Positions 9,927 through 18,724 are shown, numbered from the stretch's first letter. The stretch: DNA of 64,000 bases from Cyclobacteriaceae bacterium (GCA_022842845.1 JALHOT010000002.1:310001-374000), one strand, 5' to 3'. The notes: generated from the letters alone by a model not told the origin. A program made the numbers and translations.

Positions 9927-10568
9927 ATGAAAAAGCACATCACACTCTTTTTTGCAACCATACTTTTGTTGAGTACGGGAGTAAAGGGCCAGGATCAGGC
10001 GCCAAGCGAAATAAAAACAATCTTCAAATCCTCTAAAGGTTCGGGTGGATACGCAGCCCTAACCAATAAGTTTACCACCATCCACGGCAGCTTTGCCAAC
10101 ATGCCAGAGGTATATGGAGGGTGGTTTGTAGGAAAAAAACTGCTGGTAGGTATTGGAGGAGGAGCCACCACCAATTATATACCTGTTCCACTCGCTGAAA
10201 GCAGTAACCCCACTCAGCGCATGAGTTATTTATATGGCCAGGCCGGGTTGGTTAATGAATGGGTAATTGCCTCGAACAGTCCAATCCACCCTGTATTGCA
10301 TGTTTTTAATGGTGCTGGCTTTACACTACAGTATAACAGGCCTCACTGGGATGAGTTAGACAATACTCCGTATCAGGAAGAAGTTGATGATATCCAATGG
10401 TACTATGTCTGTGAACCTGCTTTACAAATTGAGCTGAATCTTTTTAAATGGATGCGTCTATCTCCAGGAATCTCTTACCGATTTGCCTATGACAACAACA
10501 AAAGAACGCTCAATAAACAAGTAAGCGGGCCTAGCCTAAGTCTGGCAATGAAGTTTGGAAAATTTTAA
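9927..10568 (+). CDS. Secreted / outer-membrane beta-barrel protein
   Basis: A 213-residue protein with a Sec signal peptide (residues 1-22, cleavage likely after VKGQ). The mature part alternates polar and hydrophobic residues with many Gly and aromatics, and the last strand SLSLAMKFGKF ends in Phe, a typical outer-membrane barrel ending. No specific family was recognised. It stands alone between the metK terminator and a convergent small gene, with a shared hairpin after its stop. Confidence 0.7.
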   Translation: MKKHITLFFATILLLSTGVKGQDQAPSEIKTIFKSSKGSGGYAALTNKFTTIHGSFANMPEVYGGWFVGKKLLVGIGGGATTNYIPVPLAESSNPTQRMSYLYGQAGLVNEWVIASNSPIHPVLHVFNGAGFTLQYNRPHWDELDNTPYQEEVDDIQWYYVCEPALQIELNLFKWMRLSPGISYRFAYDNNKRTLNKQVSGPSLSLAMKFGKF

Positions 10569-10576
10569 AATTTAGT

Positions 10577-10600
10577 CCTGCTGACCCTATGGTTAGCAGG
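10577..10600. terminator. Bidirectional hairpin between convergent genes
   Basis: A ten-pair stem (10577-10586 with 10591-10600, one G-T pair) and four-base loop lies between the stops of the barrel gene and the convergent small gene; A/T-rich sequence lies on both sides. Confidence 0.75.
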
Positions 10601-10601
10601 G

Positions 10602-10859
10602 CTACTTTAATAATTCTACAGGTAACTTTATCTGATCAGAGTAAAATCGCAACCGACTTGAACGATTTTCCAATAAGGCAATTTTTGCAATGGTAGAATC
10701 CTTGTGCTCTACAAATACTTCTACATAAAAATTACCCAGTAGGTAAAGGTTTACTTTGTATTGATAGTACCTAATAGCCATTACAAAGGACCCATCTTCA
10801 TAGAGCCTACTTACTTTATCGGCAAAGCTTAGCTTTCTATATTCCGGCCATGTAATCAT
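10602..10859 (-). CDS. Small conserved-looking hypothetical protein
   Basis: An 85-residue protein with no signal peptide or membrane segment. It is rich in alternating hydrophobic and aromatic residues (MAIRYYQYKVNLYLLG, YVEVFVEH), suggesting a compact beta-sheet. The opening WPEYRKLSFADKVSRLYEDG looks helical. Family not recognised. Support for a real gene comes from the clean position between a bidirectional terminator and the lptB promoter region, and from ordinary codon use. Confidence 0.6.
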   Translation of the reverse strand: MITWPEYRKLSFADKVSRLYEDGSFVMAIRYYQYKVNLYLLGNFYVEVFVEHKDSTIAKIALLENRSSRLRFYSDQIKLPVELLK

Positions 10860-10959
10860 TGCTTAAACCTGGTTTAAAATCCATCAACAGACAAGCTTGA
10901 CTTTAGTGTAATTTTTCTTATTCCTCCTTGAGACAGACCCATAAAATATGGTTTAATTT

Positions 10960-10987
10960 TTGCTATCAATCCGAATCAATACCTTTG
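10960..10987 (+). promoter_or_regulatory. lptB promoter
   Basis: TTG (10960-10962, in a TTTTTG run), a 17-base spacer, and TACCTTTG (10980-10987) match the Bacteroidota primary sigma consensus TTG-N17-23-TAnnTTTG. The -7 element ends 18 bases before the ATG at 11006. Confidence 0.7.
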
Positions 10988-11005
10988 TTACAACTGAAAA
11001 TAACT

Positions 11006-11785
11006 ATGATACTCAGGGCAGAGAACCTCGTCAAAAAATATAAGAACCGAACGGTTGTTAATAATGTATCGGTGCATGTACAGCAAGGTGAAATTGTAGG
11101 CTTGCTTGGCCCTAACGGTGCCGGCAAAACAACAACCTTTTACATGACGGTGGGTCTGATCAAACCCAATGAGGGTAAAATATTTTTAGATACAGAGGAC
11201 ATCACCGCCCTACCGATGTATCAGCGCGCGAAATTGGGTATCGGCTATCTGGCACAGGAAGCTTCCGTTTTTAGAAAACTAACGGTTGAAGAAAACATAA
11301 TGGCCGTACTTGAAATGCGCGATTTTACAAAGCAGCAACGTAAAGAGCGCGTAGAAGAGATGTTGGAAGAATTTAGCTTAACGCGTGTGCGTAAAAATAT
11401 GGGCATGTCACTTTCCGGAGGTGAAAGAAGAAGAACCGAGATTGCCCGAGCGCTTGCTGTAGATCCTAAATTTGTATTACTCGATGAGCCCTTTGCTGGT
11501 GTAGACCCCATTGCGGTTGAAGAGATACAAGGAATCGTATCTAAATTAAAAACTAAAAACATTGGTATCCTTATTACTGACCATAACGTAGACGAAACAC
11601 TATCCATTACCGACCGTGCCTATCTAATGGTTGATGGTAAATTATTTAAATCTGGCACAGCCGAGGAACTGGCCAGCGACCCGCAAGTGCGCAAAGTATA
11701 CCTGGGCCAGAATTTTGAGTTGAGAAGAGCCAAAGTGGCTCAAGCTGCCGATGCCTGGAAGGAGGAGTCAGGACCAATTTTATAA
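11006..11785 (+). CDS. lptB: LPS export ABC transporter ATPase LptB
   Basis: The cytoplasmic ATPase of the LptB2FG complex, which pulls lipopolysaccharide from the inner membrane toward the Lpt bridge. The 259-residue protein starts at ATG 11006 ([12 protein letters not shown]), chosen over a start 26 codons upstream because homologues begin here and a promoter lies just in front. Walker A is GPNGAGKTT, the signature is [15 protein letters not shown], Walker B is [13 protein letters not shown], and the switch His is in ITDHNV. The SGGERRR form and the GVDP spacing separate LptB from amino-acid ABC ATPases. The other lpt genes are not in the window. Confidence 0.93.
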   Translation: MILRAENLVKKYKNRTVVNNVSVHVQQGEIVGLLGPNGAGKTTTFYMTVGLIKPNEGKIFLDTEDITALPMYQRAKLGIGYLAQEASVFRKLTVEENIMAVLEMRDFTKQQRKERVEEMLEEFSLTRVRKNMGMSLSGGERRRTEIARALAVDPKFVLLDEPFAGVDPIAVEEIQGIVSKLKTKNIGILITDHNVDETLSITDRAYLMVDGKLFKSGTAEELASDPQVRKVYLGQNFELRRAKVAQAADAWKEESGPIL

Positions 11786-11799
11786 GCTTAACCCGAGTT

Positions 11800-11828
11800 T
11801 TGCACTTGTCAGGATTAGCTTATTTTTG
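11800..11828 (+). promoter_or_regulatory. Promoter of GH3 gene
   Basis: TTG (11800-11802, in TTTTG), an 18-base spacer and TATTTTTG (11821-11828) form a full Bacteroidota-type promoter, with the -7 element ending 20 bases before the GH3 ATG. Confidence 0.7.
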
Positions 11829-11848
11829 AGGCTACCTAAATCTCATCC

Positions 11849-13366
11849 ATGGGTTTATTTAACACGATTGTAACGTGGGCAATGAAGTACCGCTTTAGCC
11901 AAATTGAGCGGTTTATGAATAATCCCCACGAGGTGCAATCGGAGCTTTTGCAAAACCTCTTGTTATCGGCCCGCCATACAGAGTTTGGGCAACGATACGA
12001 TTTTCGTTCTATTGAAACTTACGAGCAGTATAGCAATAGAGTTCCGGTTCATACCTACGAACAGTTTTATCCATACATCGAGCGACTTTTAAAAGGAGAA
12101 CAAAATATATTGTGGCCCAGTGAAGTCAAGTGGTTTTCAAAATCCTCAGGCACCACCAATGCGCGCAGTAAGTTCATACCTGTTACGCCAGAGGCTTTAG
12201 ATAATTGTCATTTCAAAGGGGGTAAAGATCTTTTATCGATCTATATCAACAACTATCCGGAAACAAAAATATTTGATGGTAAGGGCTTGGGCGTTGGGGG
12301 TAGTCATCAGGTGAATGATCTTGATCCAACAGCATCATCTTTTTATGGAGATGTATCGGCTGTTATCATGCAAAACTTGCCGGTGTGGGCAGAGTTTATC
12401 CGAACCCCTAGTTTGCAAACAGCCCTGATGAATAGTTGGGAAGAAAAAATTGAGCGCATGGCCCAAGAAGTTTCCAAGGTTAATGTAACACAAATTGCGG
12501 GTGTTCCCACCTGGACGGTACTGCTCATCCAAAGAATAGTAGAGCTTCAAGGGAAAAAAAATATTTTAGAAGTGTGGCCCTCTTTAGAAGTATTTTTTCA
12601 TGGGGCGGTAGCCTTCGGGCCCTATCGCTCATTGTTTAAATCACTTATCCCATCAGAAGGGATGCATTACTGGGAAACTTATAATGCGAGTGAGGGATTT
12701 TTTGGAATACAGGATCAAAAAGACTCAGAAGAGCTCTTACTCATGCTTGATTATGGTATTTACTATGAGTTTATACCCGTTGATGAGATCGATAAAGAAA
12801 ATCCACGGGCATTATCACTGGAGCAAGTGGAGCTTAGTAAAAACTATGCCATGCTCATCACCACCAATGCTGGTCTTTGGCGATATAACATTGGCGATAC
12901 CATAAAGTTTACATCCAAAAATCCTTATAGGATAAAAATTTCTGGTCGCACCAAGCATTTTATTAATGCTTTTGGAGAAGAACTTATTGTTGAGAATGCC
13001 GAGCAGGGAATTGCCAAGGCCTGTGAACAAACAGGGGCCATCATCGATAATTTTACAGCTGCCCCCATTTACTTACAAGAAGGAAAAAAGGGTGGGCATG
13101 AATGGGTTATTGAATTTAGAAAGAAACCAGACGACCTGGGCGTCTTTACAAATATTTTAGATAAGACCTTGCGTTCAATTAATTCTGACTACGATGCGAA
13201 GCGGGCTAAAGACTTGGCTCTGATCGCACCAGTCGTTCATAGTGCACCAGAGGGCACTTTTTATAATTGGATGAAGAAGCGCGGTAAGTTGGGAGGGCAG
13301 AACAAAGTGCCTCGCTTATCCAACACAAGGGAGTATGTGGAAGATTTGTTAACGATGATCAACTAG
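11849..13366 (+). CDS. GH3-family acyl-adenylate-forming protein
   Basis: A 505-residue member of the GH3 family, named from plant acyl-amido synthetases but common in Bacteroidota. The adenylate-forming ATP-binding motif FSKSSGTTNARSKFIPVT is near residue 100, and YNASEGFFGIQ near residue 280 carries the second nucleotide-binding block; RYNIGDTIKF lies near residue 345 and GRTKHFINAFGEEL near residue 370. The bacterial substrate is unknown; amide formation between a carboxylic acid and an amine is inferred from the family. It has its own promoter, and its 3' end overlaps the convergent photolyase gene by 18 bases. Confidence 0.9.
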   Translation: MGLFNTIVTWAMKYRFSQIERFMNNPHEVQSELLQNLLLSARHTEFGQRYDFRSIETYEQYSNRVPVHTYEQFYPYIERLLKGEQNILWPSEVKWFSKSSGTTNARSKFIPVTPEALDNCHFKGGKDLLSIYINNYPETKIFDGKGLGVGGSHQVNDLDPTASSFYGDVSAVIMQNLPVWAEFIRTPSLQTALMNSWEEKIERMAQEVSKVNVTQIAGVPTWTVLLIQRIVELQGKKNILEVWPSLEVFFHGAVAFGPYRSLFKSLIPSEGMHYWETYNASEGFFGIQDQKDSEELLLMLDYGIYYEFIPVDEIDKENPRALSLEQVELSKNYAMLITTNAGLWRYNIGDTIKFTSKNPYRIKISGRTKHFINAFGEELIVENAEQGIAKACEQTGAIIDNFTAAPIYLQEGKKGGHEWVIEFRKKPDDLGVFTNILDKTLRSINSDYDAKRAKDLALIAPVVHSAPEGTFYNWMKKRGKLGGQNKVPRLSNTREYVEDLLTMIN

Positions 13367-14830
13367 GTCCAGCTGATTCAAAAAAGCGTTGGCTTTTTCA
13401 AGGTGCTGAGTCAATTTAGTTTGATCCATTTTGTTCAGAAGATTAAGCATCATGCTCATGCGCACATTGTTCTTGAACTTTTGTTGATGGGTGAATAGAA
13501 ATCTCCAGTATAAAGCATCCCATATTTCACACCACTCGCCTTTCTTATAATCACTCATCTTTAAAATATAGTTTGAGCCCGACAGGTAAGGCTTTGTTGT
13601 TATCAAGCCCCCATCTGCATATTGACTCATACCATAAACATTAGGCACCATCACCCAATCGTAGGCATCAATAAACAACTCCATGAACCATCGATAGACC
13701 TCATCAGGATCAAACTCGCACAACAACATGAAGTTTCCCAGCACCATCAGTCTTTCGATGTGATGACAATAACCGGTTTGCAAAACTTTTTTTATCGTCT
13801 TGTCTATGGGTTCTATGCCGGTTTCACCTGTCCAAAAACTTTGAGGGATTTTTCTTTTGAAGCCAAAGAAATTGGTTTTTCGTTCGCGTACACCTTCGCA
13901 AGCATAGACGCCTCTCATAAATTCACGCCAGCCAATAACCTGGCGTACAAAACCCTCGAGGCTATTAAGAGGGTAGTTTAGTTTTGCATGAAAGGTAAAG
14001 ACCTCATCAATGATTTGCTTGGGTGTAAGCAAGCCAATATTTAGGGCGGGTGTTAATACGGAGTGGAATAGAATGGATTCTTCTTGTGCGATGGCATCTT
14101 CGTATTCTCCAAACTGTTGCATACGCCTGTACAAAAAGTTGTGCAAGGCTTCAAGCGCTTGTGTATGCGTAACAGGGTAGTTGAATGTATCGACTGATCC
14201 ATAAGCTTGCGTGAAAGATTGCTGCGCATAAATTTTTGCTTCTTTCACAAAAGAATTTTCAGTGTACGTTGGGTGCGCTGGAATAGAAATGTTCTTAGGG
14301 AGCTTTTTTCGGTTATCCTCATCAAAACTCCATTGGCCACCAACCGGACTTCCATCTTTTTCAATGAGTATATTAAGTTTTTTGCGTTGCTGAATATAGA
14401 ATGGGGCCATGAAGTACTTTTTATTTTTGCCTAGCATGGCCCCAAACTCATGTACAGTCATCAAGAAGTTTTCAGTATCTTTTTTAGTGATCTTGATTGA
14501 ATAACGTTTTGAGAAGCGTGCAAGCCTTCGCTCAAGCAAGTAATCCGTAGTGTCCGTGTAAAAGATTTCTTTACAGTCTTTCTTAGCAAGTGTTATAATT
14601 ACATTCTCTAACGAGGATGATTTTGTAGCCTCTATATAATGTACTGTATAACCTTTGTTTTGAAGGTAGCCTTCATAATACCGCATGGAGGCGCGGTGTA
14701 ATACAAGCTTCTGTGTGTGAAATTGAAATTGTGTGAAGTATAATGGGTCCTCTAACAAATAGAGAGTAGTATCTTTCGGAAAGGGTACTGCTTCGTACAA
14801 TTGATGCGGAAAAATAAAGGCTGCTCTCAT
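13349..14830 (-). CDS. Cryptochrome/photolyase family protein (DPRP/PhrB-like) without Fe-S cysteines
   Basis: A 493-residue flavoprotein of the cryptochrome/photolyase family, closest in layout to the PhrB/CryB (FeS-BCP) class: an N-terminal DPRP domain (residues 1-~220), then the helical FAD domain with EGFVRQVIGWREF, YCHHIERLMVLGNF and SQYADGG. PhrB-type proteins bind a [4Fe-4S] cluster with four cysteines. Here the CxxC region reads DYKKGEW and continues directly into EIWDALYW, and the other expected cysteine positions are also not Cys, so the cluster is probably absent. The role is DNA photorepair or light sensing; (6-4) repair is inferred only. The start codon lies inside a long hairpin. 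Confidence 0.88.
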   Translation of the reverse strand: MRAAFIFPHQLYEAVPFPKDTTLYLLEDPLYFTQFQFHTQKLVLHRASMRYYEGYLQNKGYTVHYIEATKSSSLENVIITLAKKDCKEIFYTDTTDYLLERRLARFSKRYSIKITKKDTENFLMTVHEFGAMLGKNKKYFMAPFYIQQRKKLNILIEKDGSPVGGQWSFDEDNRKKLPKNISIPAHPTYTENSFVKEAKIYAQQSFTQAYGSVDTFNYPVTHTQALEALHNFLYRRMQQFGEYEDAIAQEESILFHSVLTPALNIGLLTPKQIIDEVFTFHAKLNYPLNSLEGFVRQVIGWREFMRGVYACEGVRERKTNFFGFKRKIPQSFWTGETGIEPIDKTIKKVLQTGYCHHIERLMVLGNFMLLCEFDPDEVYRWFMELFIDAYDWVMVPNVYGMSQYADGGLITTKPYLSGSNYILKMSDYKKGEWCEIWDALYWRFLFTHQQKFKNNVRMSMMLNLLNKMDQTKLTQHLEKANAFLNQLDLVDHR

Positions 14831-14848
14831 GAGATGAGAACAGCCTTT
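14810..14848 (-). terminator. Terminator-like hairpin overlapping the photolyase start codon
   Basis: On the minus strand the 8-pair outer stem AAAGGCTG/CAGCCTTT (14848-14841 with 14824-14817), one mismatch, the 6-pair inner stem TCTCAT/ATGAGA and a CTC loop are followed by TTTATTTTT. It has the form of an intrinsic terminator for the deoxynucleoside kinase transcript, but the photolyase ATG (14830-14828) and first codons form its 3' arm. Confidence 0.65.
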
Positions 14849-14873
14849 AGAAGACTTTGTTTAAAAAATTAAG

Positions 14874-15497
14874 TTAAGGGAATAGTCCATTTAATTCCAG
14901 TTCCACTTTATTTACGATGGTAGCAAAGTCCTCAACATTATCAAGAAAGTTCATATTGGTAACGTCAACAATCAGGAGTTTGCCTGCGTTATAAGATCCT
15001 ATCCAATCTTCGTAATGCTCGTTTAGTGTTTTCAAATAATCTAGTCGAATAGCACTTTCATAATCGCGCCCTCTTTTTTGAATTTGCTCTACTAGTTTGG
15101 GAATGTCAGCCCTCAGGTAGATGAGCAAATCAGGCGGCTCTACGAATTTTACCATTGAGTGAAAAATATCCAGATAACTGTTATAGTCGCGCTCATTGAT
15201 GTGGCCGCTTTTGTGAAGATTAGCCGCAAATATATAGGCATCTTCATAAATGGTTCTGTCTTGAATGGTAGCCTTGCTGGCGCTTCTGATCTCATTGATT
15301 TGTTTAAAGCGACTGTTCAGAAAGTAAATTTGAAGATGAAAGGCCCAGCGCTTCATGTCTTCATAAAAATCGCGCAGATAGGGGTTGTCCTCAACAGATT
15401 CGAAAAGCACTTGCCATCCATAGTGTTTCCCCAGTTTTGCGGCCAGGGTTGTTTTTCCTGAACCAATATTGCCTGCAATTGCGATGTGTTTGAGCAT
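14874..15497 (-). CDS. Deoxynucleoside kinase
   Basis: A 207-residue dNK-family kinase that phosphorylates deoxynucleosides for dNTP salvage. The P-loop GNIGSGKTT is at residues 8-16, the DRTIYEDAYIFA block (the family's DRS-like region) near residue 82, and the lid RGRDYE near residue 141. Substrate preference (dA/dG versus dC) cannot be decided. It precedes the photolyase gene on the same strand with 43 bases between, where a terminator-like hairpin begins. Confidence 0.92.
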   Translation of the reverse strand: MLKHIAIAGNIGSGKTTLAAKLGKHYGWQVLFESVEDNPYLRDFYEDMKRWAFHLQIYFLNSRFKQINEIRSASKATIQDRTIYEDAYIFAANLHKSGHINERDYNSYLDIFHSMVKFVEPPDLLIYLRADIPKLVEQIQKRGRDYESAIRLDYLKTLNEHYEDWIGSYNAGKLLIVDVTNMNFLDNVEDFATIVNKVELELNGLFP

Positions 15498-15554
15498 AGA
15501 GGCGCGAAGGTATATTTCCCGTGCTTTGTGACAAAGGGATGGGCAGTTTTATTA

Positions 15555-15595
15555 TATAAATGGCCTGCTGATCTTCATCATGCAGGCCATTTATA
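15555..15595 (-). terminator. Hairpin after the DUF4097-like gene
   Basis: A perfect 14-base-pair stem (15555-15568 with 15582-15595, core GGCCTGC/GCAGGCC) with a 13-base loop begins 14 bases after the stop of the minus-strand gene. The following T-run is weak. Confidence 0.65.
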
Positions 15596-15608
15596 AAATG
15601 TTAGCAGC

Positions 15609-16469
15609 TTACTGGGCAATCAGACGGACGTTGGCATCATCGGCCCGCACCTTAATTTTAGCTGTGCCGCTACCTAGTGAAAGCTTTTTAAAACTCTCGG
15701 TTTCTTCCATCACTTTAAAATCGCCATCAGCCCTGATAGTGCTGTCATCATGGCGGATACTGAATTCGCCTCCTCCGCTCAACACATGAAAGGAAACATA
15801 GCCGTCTTCAGAGTCGATGCTGTACTCACCATCATTTGACAGTGCGGTGTGTACAATGAAATCACCATCATCCAGGCGGGCATCAATCGAACTAAAGGAA
15901 GCCTCTAAAATTTCTACATCAGCATCATCAGCCACTACGCTTAGAGATCCTCTGCCTTTATCCATCTTAATGTCGCCATCATCAAGTCTGAATTTAAAAT
16001 CTTTTCCATCGCAGCCGATGAGTTGCGCATCGCCATCATCAAATGTCATAGAAATGGAGCCGTCAATGTTTTTGATGAAGTAATCGCCATCATCCCCTCT
16101 TATCACAAGGCTTGTTCCTTCAGGTGCTTCAATTTGAATTTTGTAGTCTTCGTTATAATAGCCTACTAGGCCAATGTTCACACTCGATTGTTGTTCTCTG
16201 ATGATGAGATTGCCATTATCGGCAGATACATCTACTGAAAATTTGCCTTCGCTTTTATACCAGCCTTTAATGGTAACGGTTCGATCAATCTTTACCCGTG
16301 CCGTGGCTCCTCTGGAAGTACCGGTAATGATTACCTCCGCATCAGACGAATTGAGGTCGATAGTGCCATTTTTAGCGATGGCATACTCTTTATCAAGGTG
16401 AAAGTCATCGGTTTGGCCAAATGCCGCCAGCGAGACTAATAACAGAATGAATACAAATGTGGGTTTCAT
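15609..16469 (-). CDS. DUF4097-like secreted beta-repeat protein
   Basis: A 286-residue protein with a Sec signal peptide (residues 1-19, ending AAFGQ). ATG 16469 is chosen over one six codons upstream because the signal peptide begins there. The rest is beta-repeat sequence like DUF4097/DUF2807 proteins. From about residue 120 an acidic motif DDGD or variant recurs roughly every 20 residues (GDDGDY, FDDGDA, LDDGDI, ADDADV, LDDGDF, SEDGYV, RHDDST), suggesting a helical ladder with an Asp stripe, perhaps for Ca2+. It is the last gene of a probable pdxJ-TPM-TPM transcript. Function unknown. Confidence 0.75.
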   Translation of the reverse strand: MKPTFVFILLLVSLAAFGQTDDFHLDKEYAIAKNGTIDLNSSDAEVIITGTSRGATARVKIDRTVTIKGWYKSEGKFSVDVSADNGNLIIREQQSSVNIGLVGYYNEDYKIQIEAPEGTSLVIRGDDGDYFIKNIDGSISMTFDDGDAQLIGCDGKDFKFRLDDGDIKMDKGRGSLSVVADDADVEILEASFSSIDARLDDGDFIVHTALSNDGEYSIDSEDGYVSFHVLSGGGEFSIRHDDSTIRADGDFKVMEETESFKKLSLGSGTAKIKVRADDANVRLIAQ

Positions 16470-16520
16470 GGAATTTGGTTTTCCCATTTAGACGCATCTT
16501 TTAACAGAACAGTTGCATCC

Positions 16521-17255
16521 CTACCAGGAGCCACTGCTGCCACCGCCCCCAAAGCTACCGCCCCCACCTGAAAATCCGCCAAAACCGCCCCCACTGCTAC
16601 GGCTGCCACCACCATACATACCCGGGCCCCACCAGCCGGCACCAGATGACCAACCGCTCCCTTTACTATTTCCACCACGAAAACGGCTAAGAATAATGAT
16701 TACAACCATAATGATGATGATGGTGATTAATGGATTACCGGATTTCTCTCTTTTTCTAGTGGTGCCGTTATTAGTGTATTCGCCTTTAATAGCCTGCATA
16801 ATACCTACTACGCCAGCAGTGACGCCTTCATCGTAAGCTTGCCTGCGAAAGGCAGGTGCTATTTCGTTTCTGATAATACGGCTGCACATGGCATCAGGAA
16901 GCGGTCCTTCCAGTCCTTCGCCAACTTCTATCCTGATTTTGCGATCGTTCACCGCGATTAACAAGAGTACTCCATTATCATTTTTTTGGTCGCCAAGTTT
17001 CCAGGCCTCTGCCACCTTCAATGCATAATCTTCCAGGGCTTCACCTTCCAGTGAGTTGATAATGAGGATGGCAATCTGATTGCTGGTTGAATCTTCAAAT
17101 ACTTTTAAGGCTTGCTCAAGACTTTGTGTGGTTTGAGATGACAGTACCTTGGCCTCATCGTGTACGCGCATGCCCCAAAGCTGGGGTATGACAAGTTGTG
17201 CTTTGCTTATGCTGATACTTCCTATAAGGAATAGGAGTGTAAGAATTTTTTTCAT
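16521..17255 (-). CDS. TPM-domain protein with glycine-rich C-terminus (YgcG-like)
   Basis: A 244-residue exported protein. It has a signal peptide (residues 1-19), a TPM/DUF477 domain (VHDEAKVLSS, LEDYALKVAEAWKLG, residues ~30-150), a membrane helix near residue 175 and a Gly/Ser-rich tail ending GGGSFGGGGSSGSW. ATG 17255 begins the signal peptide; nine codons upstream are discarded. TPM proteins are often encoded beside lemA; here a second TPM gene precedes it by 30 bases and no lemA is visible. Some TPM domains are membrane-associated phosphatases or photosystem II repair factors; the activity here is not known. Confidence 0.85.
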   Translation of the reverse strand: MKKILTLLFLIGSISISKAQLVIPQLWGMRVHDEAKVLSSQTTQSLEQALKVFEDSTSNQIAILIINSLEGEALEDYALKVAEAWKLGDQKNDNGVLLLIAVNDRKIRIEVGEGLEGPLPDAMCSRIIRNEIAPAFRRQAYDEGVTAGVVGIMQAIKGEYTNNGTTRKREKSGNPLITIIIIMVVIIILSRFRGGNSKGSGWSSGAGWWGPGMYGGGSRSSGGGFGGFSGGGGSFGGGGSSGSW

Positions 17256-17285
17256 GGAAATTTTATAGGCAAAAGAAGACATGTA

Positions 17286-17936
17286 TCAGATCAGGCGTAC
17301 ATCATCATTGAGTTCGTTGGTGTCATCATCAGAAATGATAAAGTTATTGGCTAACAATATCTCACCACATTTATTAATACAATCTTCTAAACCTCCCACC
17401 GTATCGCCAGCTTTGATTTTTTTGATGAGGTGGCTGACCATCTGATCCCACTCTTTTTGTGCTACAACTTTGCTAATCCCCTTATCGGCCATTACAATTA
17501 CCTCATGCTCAAAAAAGGATATGAAGATCATAATGCCTGTGCGCTGCTTGGTATTAAAAACTTCCTGCTCAAGGAAGGATGATTCTGCCTTTAGAGCTGT
17601 GGCTTTGTCCATGTGCTGCTGGGTCAGCATCAGGCGTTTAAAAGGGTCGAAGAAATGAGCCAACAGACCACCCAAAAAACTCATGCTAAGCACAGTAATA
17701 AAAATAATCAGTGGGTCGTAAATGGCTAATGAAGGTATGTAGCGATCGAAAATTACAATTGTTGAAAAAGTGATAGCTGCCAATAGGAGTGCGGCCCGAT
17801 GGCTGGCAATCGCATATACACCGCTGCGCTCAACAATAACAGGCACAATTTCACCCGATATTTTACTTTCGGCTTGCCTTACAGCCTCTTTAATTCGCTG
17901 AAGGTCAGCCTCACTGAATTTCTTTTGAAGGTTCAT
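17286..17936 (-). CDS. TPM-domain membrane protein
   Basis: A 216-residue TPM/DUF477 protein without a signal peptide. An N-terminal helix (KKFSEADLQRIKEAVRQAE) leads into GEIVPVIVERSG, then two membrane segments near residues 48-66 and 75-93, and the TPM core (GIMIFISFFEHEVIVMADKGI). The acidic C-terminus ends in DDDTNELNDDVRLI. It pairs with the secreted TPM protein downstream, which suggests a joint envelope role. Confidence 0.82.
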   Translation of the reverse strand: MNLQKKFSEADLQRIKEAVRQAESKISGEIVPVIVERSGVYAIASHRAALLLAAITFSTIVIFDRYIPSLAIYDPLIIFITVLSMSFLGGLLAHFFDPFKRLMLTQQHMDKATALKAESSFLEQEVFNTKQRTGIMIFISFFEHEVIVMADKGISKVVAQKEWDQMVSHLIKKIKAGDTVGGLEDCINKCGEILLANNFIISDDDTNELNDDVRLI

Positions 17937-17973
17937 AACAATGATGATGAGCCGTAAAGTAACTGAAAATGCA

Positions 17974-18690
17974 CTATACTTTAAGCTTTTGCAGATAAAG
18001 CTGAATGGTGTTCTCTAAACCGAAGTAAAGCGCATCGCATACTACCGCGTGGCCAATGCTCACTTCGCTTAAGTGAGGAACCGATTTGGCAAAAAAGTGG
18101 AGGTTTTGCATATCGAGATCGTGGCCAGCGTTAACACCTAAGCCCAGCGAGTGTGCTACTTTGGCACTCTCTATATAAGGCTTTACTGCTATTTCAGGGC
18201 TGACATGAAATTCTCGTGCATAAGGTTCTGTATACAACTCAATACAGTCGGCACCGGCTTGCGCAGCACCCTCTACCATTTGTGGTTGTGCATCAACAAA
18301 TATAGAAACGCGGGCTCCAGTCATTTTTAATTCAGAAATGATACCCTTTAAAAAGGCCTGGTTGCGGATAGTATCCCATCCGGCATTGGAAGTGAGCACA
18401 TCTGGCCCATCGGGAACCAGAGTTGCCTGAGCGGGTTTTACCTCTCGGATAATTTTGAGGTAGCGTTCATCTGGGTAGCCTTCAATATTAAACTCTGTGC
18501 TTATTGCCTCTTTTAGTTGCATTACATCGCTTAAGCGGATATGTCGCTCATCGGGTCGCGGGTGTACTGTTATGCCCTGCGCACCAAAACGTTCACAATC
18601 GATGGCTGCTTTTATTACATCCGGGTTATTGCCACCACGTGCATTTCTGAGTGTGGCGAATTTGTTAATATTGACGCTGAATCGAATCAC
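17974..18690 (-). CDS. pdxJ: Pyridoxine 5'-phosphate synthase PdxJ
   Basis: The last step of DXP-dependent vitamin B6 synthesis: condenses 1-deoxyxylulose 5-phosphate with 3-amino-2-oxopropyl phosphate. The 238-residue TIM barrel begins with the family opening [17 protein letters not shown], followed by HPRPDERHI near residue 43, ATLVPDGPD near residue 90 and the catalytic region NAGHDLD. It heads the minus-strand group with the TPM genes and has a strong divergent promoter. Confidence 0.97.
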   Translation of the reverse strand: MIRFSVNINKFATLRNARGGNNPDVIKAAIDCERFGAQGITVHPRPDERHIRLSDVMQLKEAISTEFNIEGYPDERYLKIIREVKPAQATLVPDGPDVLTSNAGWDTIRNQAFLKGIISELKMTGARVSIFVDAQPQMVEGAAQAGADCIELYTEPYAREFHVSPEIAVKPYIESAKVAHSLGLGVNAGHDLDMQNLHFFAKSVPHLSEVSIGHAVVCDALYFGLENTIQLYLQKLKV

Positions 18691-18724
18691 AACTTTAAAA
18701 CAGATAAGGGGAGAAATCGTTTCA

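Noticed and set aside
13622-13981. 119-residue plus-strand frame
   Set aside because: Antisense to the photolyase FAD domain; no start context or domain.
16513-16836. 107-residue plus-strand proline-rich frame
   Set aside because: It is the complement of the glycine-rich C-terminus of the TPM protein, which has a clear family match.
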